A DNA stretch of 64,000 nt. Origin: Myxococcales bacterium (GTDB lineage: Bacteria; Myxococcota; Myxococcia; Myxococcales; JAJYLH01). Under the pieces are notes generated by a model that saw only the letters and a program-made list of their open reading frames with translations, was not told the origin of the DNA and did not search any database. Location of the stretch: contig JAJYLH010000002.1 in assembly GCA_021787845.1 (NCBI GenBank), positions 62,001-126,000 on the forward strand, in the 5' to 3' direction. This document shows positions 10,044 through 20,202 of this stretch, piece after piece. Every line of letters begins with the position of its first letter. The stretch's first letter is position 1. The position numbers and the translations under genes are program-made.

Positions 10044-10967
10044 TCACCAGTCCTCGCCGGGATGGCGTAGCGGCCGGTGGACGACCTGGAACCGCCACAT
10101 CTGAAGGTTCTTCTCGCCGGCCTGCAACGCGTCCAGGACCTCGTTCGTGCTCTGCCGGGTCATCGGCTTGGCGGGCGGCGCCGCTTCTGCCCCTTGGGAT
10201 GGCTTCTGCTGACCCTTTCCGGCCTGCGCCATCGCAGCGGGGCTCTTCGGCTTCGGCTGACCGTTTTGCCCCTTCGCCGGCTGTGCCGGGGAAGGCTGCG
10301 GCTGCGGCGGCTGCTTCTGCGCTTCTTTCTGGCCGGTGCCGTTCTCGGCCTGTTGCTGCTTCTTCTCGTGCTGGCCAGCACCGTTCTGGGCCTGCTTCTT
10401 CTGCGCCTGGTTCTGCTGGCTCTTGCCCTGCTGGTCGTTCTTCGCCTGCTGGCCTTGGCCTTGCTGGCTCTTCTTCTTCTGCCCCTGGTCGTTCTTCGCC
10501 CGCTTCTGGCTCTGGCCGCCCTTCCGCTTCTCTTGCGCCTTCTTCTGGAGCAGGGCCCACTCCAGGTTGTAGCGCGCGTCCGGGTCGGTGGGGTCGATTT
10601 CCAGCGCCCGGCGGTAAGCGTCGATCGCCGGGTCGAGCTGACCGCCCTGGGCGTGCGCGTTACCCAGGTCGAGATAGGCGCGGGGCTGGAGGCGTCCGCT
10701 CGCCGCCGCGGCCGAGCGCTCGAACTGGTCGGCGGCCTCCCCCAGTTGGTGCTGCCTGGCGAGAGCGGCGCCGTCGTCGAAGTGCGCCGCCGCAGAGGGC
10801 GTGTGGACGATGGCTTGGTCGAACGCCTTCTCGGCCTCGGCGAACTTCGACTTCTCGTAGGAAGCGATACCGCTCTTGATCTCCGGCACCTCGGCGCGGA
10901 ACGGATGGCACCCGGCGAGCGTCGCCGCGAACCAAAGAAACGAGAGCGAGACCGGTCGCCTCTTCAA
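10044..10967 (-). CDS. batC: BatC: TPR protein with Gln/Lys-rich low-complexity tail
   Basis: 307 residues from a TTG at 10967, which overlaps the batB stop (TTGA) and has GCGGAGG just upstream. A short leader (FLWFAATLAGC) suggests a lipoprotein. Residues about 20-140 hold TPR units (KFAEAEKAFDQAI; AYLDLGNAHAQGGQLDPAIDAYRRALEIDPTDPDARYNLEWALL cut into two repeats). The following 120 residues are almost entirely Q, K, G, N and P, a region that should be disordered. In the Bat operon this position is held by BatC. The low-complexity stretch is compositionally extreme and likely to vary between strains. Confidence 0.8.
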   Translation of the reverse strand: MKRRPVSLSFLWFAATLAGCHPFRAEVPEIKSGIASYEKSKFAEAEKAFDQAIVHTPSAAAHFDDGAALARQHQLGEAADQFERSAAAASGRLQPRAYLDLGNAHAQGGQLDPAIDAYRRALEIDPTDPDARYNLEWALLQKKAQEKRKGGQSQKRAKNDQGQKKKSQQGQGQQAKNDQQGKSQQNQAQKKQAQNGAGQHEKKQQQAENGTGQKEAQKQPPQPQPSPAQPAKGQNGQPKPKSPAAMAQAGKGQQKPSQGAEAAPPAKPMTRQSTNEVLDALQAGEKNLQMWRFQVVHRPLRHPGEDW

Positions 10968-12031
10968 GCCCGCCTCCGCTGGAGCCGACCCTCCCCGGCA
11001 GCGAAGCCGAGGAGGAGGAGCAAGAACCCTGGCCACGCGAACGCCTGGTAGCGGTCGACGTAGTCGACGGGCTGCCGCGTCTTGTACTCGGCCTTCTTCA
11101 TCCGGCCCAGCTCTTCGTCGATTTCGCCCACCCCGAGGTCGCCCGCCTCGCTCACCACGTACTTGCCCTTGGTCTTGGAGGTGATCTCGCGCAGCACGTC
11201 CTCGTTCAGCCGGCTCATCACGGTCTGGCCCTGGCGGTCCTTCAAGTATCCGGTCACCCGCCCGTTCTTGTCGACGAGCGGAATCGGCTCCCCGGCGCGC
11301 GACCCGATGCCGACCGCGAAGATGCGCACCCCCTCCTTCGCGAGCTTGTCGGCCTCCTTGCCGATGCCGCCTTCGTGGTCCTCGCCGTCGGTGATCAGGA
11401 CGATGGCCTTGCCCGCGCCGCCCGGCGACCCGCCCGCGAACAGGGTGTCGGCGGTCTGAAGCGCTTCTGCTATCGCGGTGCCCTGCTGGGGAAGGGCGTT
11501 CGGATCGATCGCCCGCAGGAAGAGCTTGGCCGCTGCGCCGTCGGTGGTCAGCGGGCACTGGACGAAGGCGTCGCCCGCGAAGGCGACGATGCCCACCCGG
11601 TCGCCCGGGAGATGGTCGATGAGGTCGGAGAGCGCGAGCTTCGCCCGTTCGATCCGGGACGGCTCCACGTCGCGCGCCAGCATCGACCGGGAGGCGTCGA
11701 TGGCGAGGACCACGTCCATCCCGTACCGGTGCGCGAGGCGGGTCTGGGTGCCGCACTGGGGCTGCGCGGCGGCGAGCGCGAGGAGGACGAGCCCCAGGAG
11801 CGCCGTCGTTCCCCCGGCGAGATCGCGGGTCGAACCGGCCTTCGGCGCCATCCGCGCGAGGAGCCGCTCCGGTGCCGCTACCCTGAGCGCGCGCGCCCGC
11901 CCGCGAAGCATCAGCCCCCACAGAAGGGCGACGAGCACGATGGCGGCGAGAAAGGCGAGCGCCCACGGCTGAGCGAGCCGCACCGGAAGGCGGAGGATCG
12001 TGAACTGCCAGGCCGAGGTCCCGACGCTCAT
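10964..12031 (-). CDS. batB: BatB: VWA-domain membrane protein
   Basis: 355 residues. Two N-terminal membrane segments lie at about 20-45 and 77-95. The von Willebrand A domain follows with the MIDAS motif DASRS (in MDVVLAIDASRSM), the Thr of GTAIAEAL and the Asp of VLITDGEDHEGG. A final hydrophobic helix (FAWPGFLLLLLGFAAG) anchors the C terminus. BatA and BatB form the VWA pair of the MoxR-Bat system and bind partners through a metal ion. ATG 12031 overlaps the batA stop by four bases. Confidence 0.92.
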   Translation of the reverse strand: MSVGTSAWQFTILRLPVRLAQPWALAFLAAIVLVALLWGLMLRGRARALRVAAPERLLARMAPKAGSTRDLAGGTTALLGLVLLALAAAQPQCGTQTRLAHRYGMDVVLAIDASRSMLARDVEPSRIERAKLALSDLIDHLPGDRVGIVAFAGDAFVQCPLTTDGAAAKLFLRAIDPNALPQQGTAIAEALQTADTLFAGGSPGGAGKAIVLITDGEDHEGGIGKEADKLAKEGVRIFAVGIGSRAGEPIPLVDKNGRVTGYLKDRQGQTVMSRLNEDVLREITSKTKGKYVVSEAGDLGVGEIDEELGRMKKAEYKTRQPVDYVDRYQAFAWPGFLLLLLGFAAGEGRLQRRRA

Positions 12032-13032
12032 GGGAACCTCTTCAAACGGGTCACCCCGAGCGCCAGGTCGAGGAGCAAGAGCGCTATCCCTGGCCACAAG
12101 ACCCAGCCGAACAGCTCGTCGTGGTGGGCGAACGCTCCCGACTCGAAGAGCCGCGTCTTCTCCAGGGAGTCGAGGATGTCCTGGAGGCTGTTCTCCAGGC
12201 TCGCCTTGTCGGTCGCCCGGTAGTAGGCGCCGGCGGTGGTGGCGGCGATGGTCTTCAAGATCGAACCGTTCACCGGGATGTTCATCTTCACGTAGACCGT
12301 GCGGCCGAAGGCGTCCCGCTCCGGGTAGGGGACGACACCGCCCTTGCCCACCAGGATGGTGTAGACGCGGATGCCGAGGCTCTTCGCCATCTCGGCCGCC
12401 TCCAGCGGGGAAACGTTGCCGGCGTTGTTGTCGCCGTCGGTGATGAGGATGACCACCTTGCTTTTCGCCTTGCTCCCCCGCAGCCGGTTGATGGCGGTGG
12501 CGATGCCGTTGCCGATGGCGGTCCCGTCCGGAATCACGCCCATCTTGATCTGGTCGATGATGTTCAGGAGCACCGCGTGGTCGAGCGTGAGCGGGCACTG
12601 GGTGTAGGCCTCGGCCGCGAAGACGACGAGCCCGATGCGGTCGTTCGGCCGTTCGTTGACGAAGTTCTTGAGCACCTGCTTGGCGACGTAGATCCGGCTG
12701 CGAGGCTGGAAATCCGCGGCCAGCATCGAAGTGGACAGATCCTGCGCCACCATGATGTCGATGCCCTCGACGGAGACGTTGCGCGCGCGGGCCGTGCGCT
12801 CCTGCGGGCGGGCGAGGGCGAGGGCGACCAGCACGATCCCGAGAGCGCCGAAGACCTGCGGGAGCGCTCTCAAGTGGCTGGAGAGCGTGCGGGGCAACAG
12901 GCCGAGCGGACCGACGGCTGGGACCTGGAAAGTCGGCCGGCGCCGGACGAGCCAGGCGCGGCCGGCGACGACCAGCGCCGCCGGAACCAAGGCGAGAAGC
13001 GCCCAGGGGCTTTGGAGCGAGAAGCCGTTCAC
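12028..13032 (-). CDS. batA: BatA: VWA-domain membrane protein
   Basis: 334 residues, paralogous to the next gene. A hydrophobic N terminus (LQSPWALLALVPAALVVAG), a second helix at about 58-75, then a VWA domain with the MIDAS sequence DLSTSM, a GTAIGNGIA loop and ILITDGDNN. The C-terminal helix WVLWPGIALLLLDLALG completes the BatA architecture. ATG 13032 overlaps the upstream stop in ATGA. Within the operon it should be a client or partner of the MoxR ATPase. Confidence 0.92.
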   Translation of the reverse strand: MNGFSLQSPWALLALVPAALVVAGRAWLVRRRPTFQVPAVGPLGLLPRTLSSHLRALPQVFGALGIVLVALALARPQERTARARNVSVEGIDIMVAQDLSTSMLAADFQPRSRIYVAKQVLKNFVNERPNDRIGLVVFAAEAYTQCPLTLDHAVLLNIIDQIKMGVIPDGTAIGNGIATAINRLRGSKAKSKVVILITDGDNNAGNVSPLEAAEMAKSLGIRVYTILVGKGGVVPYPERDAFGRTVYVKMNIPVNGSILKTIAATTAGAYYRATDKASLENSLQDILDSLEKTRLFESGAFAHHDELFGWVLWPGIALLLLDLALGVTRLKRFP

Positions 13033-14291
13033 GCGCCGCCTCCCGGGAGCGCAGGCGCCGGGCGGGTGCGCTCAATCAGGGCGCGAGCGGTGTCGAGGCC
13101 CGTCTTGCACTCGCCGTCGCTCGCCTCCCGGCGGGCGAACTTGACGAGGTCGGAGGCGGCGCAGAAGGTGGCGGTCTGGTCGAAGTCGAGGCCCGGCGTC
13201 GAGCGGCGCTTGAGCTCGGCGAGAAGCTCCTCGGTCGTCATCTCGAGCGCGTCGAAGGTGTAGCGCCGGCCGAAGTAGTCGCGGAGAATCTCGGTCAGGC
13301 GGAAGAAGTAGATCTGCTTTTCGCCCCGGGCGACGAGTCCCTCGGCCTCGAGCTGGGCGAGGCGCGCCAGCGCTTCTTCGTCGGCGGGCGCGCGCGGCGC
13401 GGGAGGCGGCGGCGGAACCGGTCTTCGAGACCGCTTCTGCCACCAGAGGGCGAGCGCGCCCGCGCCAGCGAGAACGAAGAGCACGTACAGCGGCCAGTAG
13501 CGGCCGGTGTACGCGCGCGGCAGAGGCCGGTCGTCCGGGCGGAGCTGCGGCTTGCCCTGCGAGGGGTCGATGACGCCGGTGACCTTGATCTCCTGCGGGG
13601 GAATCTGAAGCTGTTCTTCGCCCACCGGCGTGTGGACCGGCAGGTAGAGCGCCGGAATCGAGACGTCGCCGAGGACGAACGCTTGCAGCTCGAGGCGGAA
13701 AAGCGAGGTCTGCGGGTCCTTCCCGGTCAGCGCGCTCTTCACCTGGCGCACGTGAAAATCCTTCCAGTCGAAATGCCGCGGGAGCGCGTAAACGTCGCGC
13801 TTCGGGTGGCGCACCTCGATGGTCACCCAGAACGGTTCGGCGAGCTCGACCACCGCCTTCTGCACGACGGACTTGAAAGAGATCGGCTTCGCCGAGGGCA
13901 GCTTCGCCAGGGGATCGGGAGCGGTCTCACTGGGCGTCGTCGCGGCGGGCGGCCTGGGAGCGGCAGCGCTCGAGGCTAGCGGCGGCGGTGCCGCCATCAC
14001 CGGTCCGGCGCTGCTGGGCGCGGGAGCCGGGGCCGGTCGGGAAGGGGCTGGGGCGACGGCCGTGGCGCCGCTCGCCCCTCGACTGCGCTCGGGATGAGCG
14101 GGGTCAGCGACCAGATTCGCTCCGCTCGTCCTGAGCGCTGTGGCTCCGCTCGTCCTGAGCGCTGTGGCTCCGCTCGTCCTGAGCGCTGTGGCTCCGCTCG
14201 TCCTGAGCGCAGTCGAAGCATGCGCGCGCGCCCCTTCGGGGACCCCCGCGAGGGCGAGCGCGATCGCCGCCAGGAGGAGCTGCCGCCTCAC
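13029..14291 (-). CDS. Bat-operon exported single-pass protein with repeat-derived octapeptides
   Basis: 420 residues from GTG 14291 (GTGA overlap with the DUF58 stop). A signal peptide (about 1-23) is followed by four copies of an eight-residue unit (ATALRTSG) and a Pro/Ala-rich linker. A periplasmic domain of about 150 residues resembles the beta-rich domains of BatD-type proteins (VELAEPFWVTIEVRHPKRDVY). A membrane helix at about 262-282 leads to a cytoplasmic tail of about 130 residues (LARLAQLEAEGLVARGEKQIYFFRLTEILRDYFGRR cut short). This position between DUF58 and BatA commonly holds such a protein of unknown role. The octapeptides are encoded by a 24-bp tandem array derived from a dispersed repeat. 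Confidence 0.75.
   Translation of the reverse strand: MRRQLLLAAIALALAGVPEGARAHASTALRTSGATALRTSGATALRTSGATALRTSGANLVADPAHPERSRGASGATAVAPAPSRPAPAPAPSSAGPVMAAPPPLASSAAAPRPPAATTPSETAPDPLAKLPSAKPISFKSVVQKAVVELAEPFWVTIEVRHPKRDVYALPRHFDWKDFHVRQVKSALTGKDPQTSLFRLELQAFVLGDVSIPALYLPVHTPVGEEQLQIPPQEIKVTGVIDPSQGKPQLRPDDRPLPRAYTGRYWPLYVLFVLAGAGALALWWQKRSRRPVPPPPPAPRAPADEEALARLAQLEAEGLVARGEKQIYFFRLTEILRDYFGRRYTFDALEMTTEELLAELKRRSTPGLDFDQTATFCAASDLVKFARREASDGECKTGLDTARALIERTRPAPALPGGGA
14076..14214. repeat. 24-bp tandem array (4 units) and inverted partner of a dispersed repeat, inside a coding sequence
   Basis: Units of 24 bp begin at 14119, 14143, 14167 and 14191, each starting GCTCCGCTCGTCCTGAGCGC; the last unit ends in CAGTCGAAG. 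At about 14076-14099 lies CCCTCGACTGCGCTCGGGAT, the inverted partner. The same pair, CGTCCTGAGCGCAGTCGAAG and CCCTCGACTGCGCTCGGGAT, occurs at 56740-56810 outside genes. The array is in frame with the host gene, because 24 is a multiple of three. Confidence 0.85.
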
Positions 14292-15319
14292 GCCCGAATC
14301 CTCCGGGCGCGGTTCTCGAAGAAGCGCGCGAGCGCCGGCCCGAAATCGTCGTCGGCGCCCATCCGGATCGCGTCGAGCTCGAGCTGTTGGAACGTCCGTT
14401 CCCGCCGCGCGACCGCCGCTTCCTGCCGCCGGCGGTACTCCATCCGCACGTGCCGGCTGGAGGTGTCGACGACGACTTTTTCTCCGGTCTCCGGGTCCAA
14501 GGCGTGCAGGAGGCCGACGTCCGGCAGCTCCGCCTGCCACGGCTCCCACACCACGATCGGCACCACGTCGTGCCGCTGCGCCGCCACCGCCAGCGGCCGC
14601 TCCCAACCGTCGGCGAGGAAGTCGCTGACCACGAACGCGACGCTCTTGCGCTTCGTCGATTGGTGGAGGAACGTCAGCGCGCCCGCGAGGTCGGTGCCGC
14701 GCTTCTTCGGCGAGAAGGTGAGGATTTCGTCGAGCACCCGCATCACGTGTTTGCGGCCCTTCTTCGGCGGCACGAACCGCTCGACCTCGCTCGTGAACAG
14801 CGCGAGCCCCACCCGGTCGTTGTTCGAGATGGCGGAGAAGGCGATCATCGCGGCGATTTCGGCGGCCACTTCCGCTTTCGTCCTCCGAGTGCGCCCCACG
14901 TCACCGGAAGCGGAGCGGTCGACCAGGAGCATCACGGTCAGCTCCCGCTCCTCGGTGAAGACCTTGACGTAGGCGTCGCCCATCCGGGCGGTGACGTTCC
15001 AGTCGATGGTCCGGATCTCGTCGCCCGGCTGGTACGGCCGGACCTCGGCGAACGCCATCCCCCGGCCCTTGAAGACCGAGTGGTACTGGCCGGAGAGGGT
15101 CTCGTTCACCACCCGGTTGGTGGTGATCTCGATCTTCCGCAGCCGCTTGACGATTTCCGCGCGGCCCTGCGGCGTCCTCGGGTCCGGCGGCGCGTCCAGC
15201 GGCGCTGCTGCCTCCCTGGAGCGCGCCCCCAGAGCGATGGCGCCGGCGCCGACCAGCACCGCAAGCGCGATCCCCGCGAGCTTCCCGAACCCGAAGAGGC
15301 TGAAGGCGAGCACGATCAT
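14288..15319 (-). CDS. DUF58 domain-containing protein of the MoxR-Bat operon
   Basis: 343 residues. A short hydrophobic N-terminal segment (about 10-30) precedes the DUF58 domain with its hallmark PYQPGDEIRTIDWNVTARMG and a VWA-like core beginning LTVMLLVDRSASG. DUF58 proteins occur directly beside MoxR ATPases and are thought to be their VWA-type partners. The gene starts 19 bases after moxR and overlaps the next gene by four bases, so it lies inside the operon. Confidence 0.9.
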   Translation of the reverse strand: MIVLAFSLFGFGKLAGIALAVLVGAGAIALGARSREAAAPLDAPPDPRTPQGRAEIVKRLRKIEITTNRVVNETLSGQYHSVFKGRGMAFAEVRPYQPGDEIRTIDWNVTARMGDAYVKVFTEERELTVMLLVDRSASGDVGRTRRTKAEVAAEIAAMIAFSAISNNDRVGLALFTSEVERFVPPKKGRKHVMRVLDEILTFSPKKRGTDLAGALTFLHQSTKRKSVAFVVSDFLADGWERPLAVAAQRHDVVPIVVWEPWQAELPDVGLLHALDPETGEKVVVDTSSRHVRMEYRRRQEAAVARRERTFQQLELDAIRMGADDDFGPALARFFENRARRIRA

Positions 15320-15338
15320 CCGCGGACCTGGGGCGCTC

Positions 15339-16334
<996 letters not shown>

Positions 16335-16509
16335 GCGTCTCGACCTCGCTTCACGAAAGGGTCGCGATGAAAGCGCCCGAGCTACCGGGCGTCCACAACA
16401 TTCGACCGGGCCGCGGGCATTCCTTTTTTCGCCCCGGCGCCCCGGCGCCCCGGTGCCGGCGGCCTCTCGCCGGTTGACGCGGCCCTGATGGCGCCCTAAG
16501 GATGCCTCC

Positions 16510-16965
16510 ATGCCGACCCTGGACGACGAGCTCGCCGCCTATCTCGCGCAGCCGGTCACCGGCGAGCGGCTGGGCGCAACCTATCAACTGTCGATCGGGC
16601 TCGTCGGAATTCTCCAGGACCTCGCCCGGGAACGTGCGGTGCCAGTCGATGCGCTGGTCGAGCACCTCTTGTTCAAGGCCGTGCGCGCCGAGCACGCCCG
16701 TCGCCTCGTCGGCGAGAAGCCGGACCCGATTCCCGCCTCCTTCACGGATGATCGCGTCGCCCGCGCCAAGGTCGAGCTCGCGAAGGACGTGGCGGCCGTC
16801 ACGGCTCACGAGGAGCGCGGCGACAAGGCGGCGCGAATCGCGGGCGAGATGGAAGCGCTCCTGGGGAGCGTTACCGGTGCCGCTGACCCGGAAATCGAGG
16901 AGCTCAACCGCCGCATCGCCGAGGCCGACGCGAAGACCGACCTCGCGCTGCAGAAGAAGCGCTGA
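16510..16965 (+). CDS. Hypothetical soluble helical protein
   Basis: 151 residues with no signal peptide or membrane helix. The protein is mostly alpha-helical and charged; the second half (EEIEELNRRIAEADAKTDLALQKK-like) should form a coiled coil. ATG 16510 has AAGGA eight bases upstream. It is transcribed away from the Bat operon. I do not recognise the family and propose no function. Confidence 0.6.
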   Translation: MPTLDDELAAYLAQPVTGERLGATYQLSIGLVGILQDLARERAVPVDALVEHLLFKAVRAEHARRLVGEKPDPIPASFTDDRVARAKVELAKDVAAVTAHEERGDKAARIAGEMEALLGSVTGAADPEIEELNRRIAEADAKTDLALQKKR

Positions 16966-17094
16966 GAGCTTGGGCACGAGCCGAGCTGGGTTCCCTCGTG
17001 ACGAGCGAGGACGGGCCCGCGTGTCCCGGCAAGAGAACTTCCCCGGGCCTGGTATTCCCGTGAAATGGCACGGGCCGACGCCGGCGACCGAAAC

Positions 17095-17174
17095 CGTAGG
17101 ATGGGTGGAGCGAAGGCGAAACCCATCATCGCGGTGTTCGCCGATGGGTTCCGCTCCGCTTCACCCATCCTACG
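17095..17174. repeat. 80-bp palindromic repeat (GTAGGATGGGTGGAGCG type)
   Basis: Starts CGTAGGATGGGTGGAGCG and ends CGCTTCACCCATCCTACG, with inner arms AACCCATC and GATGGGTT, so the whole unit can fold into one hairpin. Related copies are at 55886-55950 and 61287-61366. It lies in the 299-bp gap before carA. Its translation gives the 'VGWVKRSGTH'-like strings often mis-annotated as proteins. Together these are typical of a dispersed REP-like element. Confidence 0.85.
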
Positions 17175-17264
17175 AGTCGGCGCGCTCTTCGTGGCGGCGG
17201 GCTGGGGAAGAGGACGCCTTGCGTGCGTGCCGCCTCCCGTGTTGGATCGCGCAAGAGGATGCCG

Positions 17265-18392
17265 ATGCGCAAGGCTCTGCTCGCGCTCGCCGATGGCACC
17301 GTCTTCGAGGGGCGCGCGCTCGGCGCCGAGGCGACGCGCGGCGGCGAGGTCGTCTTCAACACCAGCATGACGGGCTACGAGGAGATTCTGACCGACCCCT
17401 CGTACGCCGGCCAGCTCGTGACGATGACGTACCCCGAGATCGGGAACTACGGCTTCACCGACCTCGACGCGCAGGCGGCCAGACCGCTGGCGGCGGGGCT
17501 CATCGTCAAGAACGGTTGCGTCGAGCCGTCGAGCTGGCGCGCGCGAGAGACGCTCGATCGGTGGCTAGCCGAGCGCGGGCTCGTCGGCATCGCGGGCATC
17601 GACACGCGGGCGTTGACGCGGCGAGTGCGGACCCGAGGCGCGCAGCAGGGCATGCTCTCGACGTTCGAGACCGACGCCGAGTCGCTGGTCGTGCGCGCGC
17701 GCGAAGCAGCCGGGATGGAAGGGCAGGACCTCGCGAGCGGCGCCTCGACCCGCGCGGCCTACGAGTGGACCGAGCCGACCCCGCGCGTGCTGCCGGGCGA
17801 ACCGGGGCCGTCGGACGCGCCGGTCGAGCTGCGCCATCGGGTCACGGTGGTCGACTTCGGCGTCAAGCGTGGCATCCTCCGGCAGCTCGTCGACGCCGGA
17901 TGCCGGGTGAGAGTGGTGCCGCTCACCACGACCGCTTCGGAGATCCTCGCTGGCGCGCCGGACGGCGTCCTCCTCTCGAATGGACCGGGGGATCCGGCGG
18001 CGGTGCCGGGGGCCGGGAGCCTTGCCGCTGGCCTCTTGGGAAGAGTTCCGCTCGCCGGCATCTGTCTCGGGCACCAGATCCTCGCGCTGGCGCTCGGCGC
18101 GAAGACCTACAAGCTCAAGTTCGGCCACCGCGGCGGCAACCATCCCGTCCTGACCGAGGGGGCCGGCGCCGTCGAGATCACCTCGCACAACCACGGGTTC
18201 GCCGTCGACGCGGCGAGCCTCGCCGGAAAGGCCCGCGTCACGCACCGCTCGCTCTTCGACGGCACCGTCGAGGGGCTCGAGCTGCCGGAAATCCAAGCGT
18301 TCGGCATCCAGTACCACCCGGAGGCGAGCCCCGGCCCGAGCGACGCGAGGCACCTGCTTGGCCGGTTCGTCCGGCTGATGGACGAGCGCTGA
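17265..18392 (+). CDS. carA: Carbamoyl-phosphate synthase small (glutaminase) subunit
   Basis: 375 residues, full length for CarA. The N-terminal domain has DGTVFEGRALG and the GEVVFNTSMTGYEEILTDPSY signature. The class I glutamine amidotransferase domain holds the nucleophile Cys267 (GICLGHQ) and the His351/Glu353 pair (YHPEASPG). It releases ammonia from glutamine for CarB, feeding arginine and pyrimidine synthesis. carB is not adjacent. ATG 17265 fits AAGAGGA six bases upstream; the ATG at 17259 is too close to it. A palindromic repeat lies just upstream. Confidence 0.97.
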   Translation: MRKALLALADGTVFEGRALGAEATRGGEVVFNTSMTGYEEILTDPSYAGQLVTMTYPEIGNYGFTDLDAQAARPLAAGLIVKNGCVEPSSWRARETLDRWLAERGLVGIAGIDTRALTRRVRTRGAQQGMLSTFETDAESLVVRAREAAGMEGQDLASGASTRAAYEWTEPTPRVLPGEPGPSDAPVELRHRVTVVDFGVKRGILRQLVDAGCRVRVVPLTTTASEILAGAPDGVLLSNGPGDPAAVPGAGSLAAGLLGRVPLAGICLGHQILALALGAKTYKLKFGHRGGNHPVLTEGAGAVEITSHNHGFAVDAASLAGKARVTHRSLFDGTVEGLELPEIQAFGIQYHPEASPGPSDARHLLGRFVRLMDER

Positions 18393-18400
18393 CCGAGCCG

Positions 18401-19141
18401 ATGTCGCTGTCTCCGCCGTTCGCGCCGCTCTTCGAGCGCGTCGTCGACTTCGCGGTCAAGCCGCAGAACGCCGACGACATCGCCCTCGCCCGAGCCGACC
18501 ACTTCGCGCGCTGCGGCGAGGTCTTCGAGGACGACCGCTCGTTCGACGTGCGGATGCAGGCCTTCCTCGACTGGCTCGTGTTCGACCGCCCGCTCAAGCC
18601 TTTCGACGACCCGCCCGCGCGCCTCTTCGTCGCGACGTTGACCGACAAAGACGAGCGGCAGCGCTTCCGGCTCCTGTCGCGCACGGTGCACGGCCTCTTC
18701 GAGGTCGTGGAGAACGGCGCCGAGTCGCTCGCGGTCCAGAACCTCCTGACCGCGGCGGAATACGAGGTGCCGGTCGAAGGTCCGCTCGCGGGCCTGCACG
18801 AGGGCGACCTGTTCGAGGGGAGGCTCGTCCCGTTCGACGGGCGCCTGCACTTCTCGAACGCGTTCCTCTTCCACCCGCCCGAGGCGCGCCGGCGGGTGCT
18901 GCGGGAGGTCGATCGGCAGCGCCGGGAGGAGGCGGAGGCCGGCGTCCAGAACGTGCTCTGGACGCTCGCGCGGATGGCGAGTCGGCTGGAGCACTATCGC
19001 AACGTGCCGCTCGAGGTCGTCTACGACTTCCAGAACCCGCCGCCCGTCGTGCGCACGCCGCCGATGCGGTTCGACCGCGCCTCGCTCGACGAACGGCGCC
19101 GGCGGCTCGTCCGCTCGATGCCTCGGGATCTCGCCGATTGA
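18401..19141 (+). CDS. Conserved hypothetical protein downstream of carA
   Basis: 246 residues starting eight bases after the carA stop, probably co-transcribed. No signal peptide or membrane segment. The sequence has a long acidic/basic helical character with FARCGEVFEDDRSFDVRMQAFLDWLVFDRPL near the N terminus and VEGPLAGLHEGDLFEGRLVPFDGRLHF in the middle, the latter resembling a small beta-barrel of the SH3/OB type. The first part looks like proteins found in myxobacteria-type genomes. No function is assigned. Confidence 0.75.
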   Translation: MSLSPPFAPLFERVVDFAVKPQNADDIALARADHFARCGEVFEDDRSFDVRMQAFLDWLVFDRPLKPFDDPPARLFVATLTDKDERQRFRLLSRTVHGLFEVVENGAESLAVQNLLTAAEYEVPVEGPLAGLHEGDLFEGRLVPFDGRLHFSNAFLFHPPEARRRVLREVDRQRREEAEAGVQNVLWTLARMASRLEHYRNVPLEVVYDFQNPPPVVRTPPMRFDRASLDERRRRLVRSMPRDLAD

Positions 19142-19233
19142 CGCTGCGGCCGTTTCGCGGGTCTAACGCCAGGCCGCCGCGTCGAGGCAGAATAAAGCGG
19201 CGAGCCGCAACGTCTCTCGGCTTGGAGGCGATC

Positions 19234-20202
19234 ATGCGCGCGCGGTCCCGGTTCCTGCTCGCGATTGTCGGAAGCCTCGCGCTGGCGCTCCTGCCCACCC
19301 GCGCGGGCGCGCTCGGGTTCGGGCGCAAGGACGGCCACGGCCGCTCCCGTAGCGCGAGCGGGTCGAAGTCGTCGGGCTCGTCCTCGGGACGCTTCGGCAG
19401 GCGGTCGAGCTCGGGCCGGCCCGTTCAGGTCTACACCAACGGGTATCGCGGCTCATACTATCGCCAGGGCTATGGCGATGGGAGCTACCGCTACCAATAC
19501 GGCTATGGCTACCACCCCTACCGCGACTGGGACGAATACCCGTACGGCCCGCCGGTCGTGGTCGAGCCTTACTACTCGGTTTGGGGTATCTACCCCGACG
19601 GCTACTACGCGTACGGCTACTACCCGTACTGGGGCGCGCCGCCGATCGAAGCGGCTCCGAGAGCGCCGTCGACCACCGTCGCGGAGATCTTCCTGGGCGG
19701 CATGGCGAGCCGCGAGCTCGGCGTCTCCCAGACGCTGCCCGCCTTCAGCGGCACCATCGGCGTCGACGGCCGCCGCTGGGGTTTCAACATCGGCACCATC
19801 GTCCTCGGCAGCGTCGACCCGAACGACACTTCCGTGGTCAACGCGATGCCCTTGACGAGCTTGCACCTGACCTATTCGCTCATCGCCGACCCGCACGCGC
19901 GGGTGCGTTTCGAGCTGGGCGGAAGCGGTATCGTGGCCCCCGCGGTCAACTACATCGGCCCGGACGCGGGCGCGTCGGCGCAGCTCGCGGTCTTGGGGCC
20001 CATCGCCCTCGAGGGCGCCGCGCACTACACGCCCCTGCCCGCGCGGATCCTCGACGTCGAAGCGGACGCCGCGCTCCATTTCGGCGCGCTCGGCCTCAAG
20101 GCCGGCTGGCGCTACATCCGGCTCGACGACACGTCGGTCAACAGCCAGGGCGGCGTCGATTCCTTCAACGGCCCCGAGGTGAGCGTCGGCCTCGTGTGGT
20201 GA
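19234..20202 (+). CDS. Secreted, Tyr/Gly-rich probable outer-membrane protein
   Basis: 322 residues from ATG 19234 with GGAGG upstream. A signal peptide ending near ARAGALG is followed by a Ser/Arg-rich stretch (RSRSASGSKSSGSSSG) and then a Tyr/Gly/Pro-rich segment of about 90 residues. The last 170 residues alternate hydrophobic and polar residues in beta-strand fashion (LHLTYSLIADPHARVRFELGG; LHFGALGLKAGWRYIRLDD) and end in the aromatic VSVGLVW, a typical outer-membrane barrel end. The likely location is the outer membrane; the role is unknown. Confidence 0.75.
   Translation: MRARSRFLLAIVGSLALALLPTRAGALGFGRKDGHGRSRSASGSKSSGSSSGRFGRRSSSGRPVQVYTNGYRGSYYRQGYGDGSYRYQYGYGYHPYRDWDEYPYGPPVVVEPYYSVWGIYPDGYYAYGYYPYWGAPPIEAAPRAPSTTVAEIFLGGMASRELGVSQTLPAFSGTIGVDGRRWGFNIGTIVLGSVDPNDTSVVNAMPLTSLHLTYSLIADPHARVRFELGGSGIVAPAVNYIGPDAGASAQLAVLGPIALEGAAHYTPLPARILDVEADAALHFGALGLKAGWRYIRLDDTSVNSQGGVDSFNGPEVSVGLVW

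Noticed and set aside
14119-14214. Tandem 24-bp units considered as CRISPR repeats
   Set aside because: Units are contiguous without spacers and form an in-frame coding repeat.
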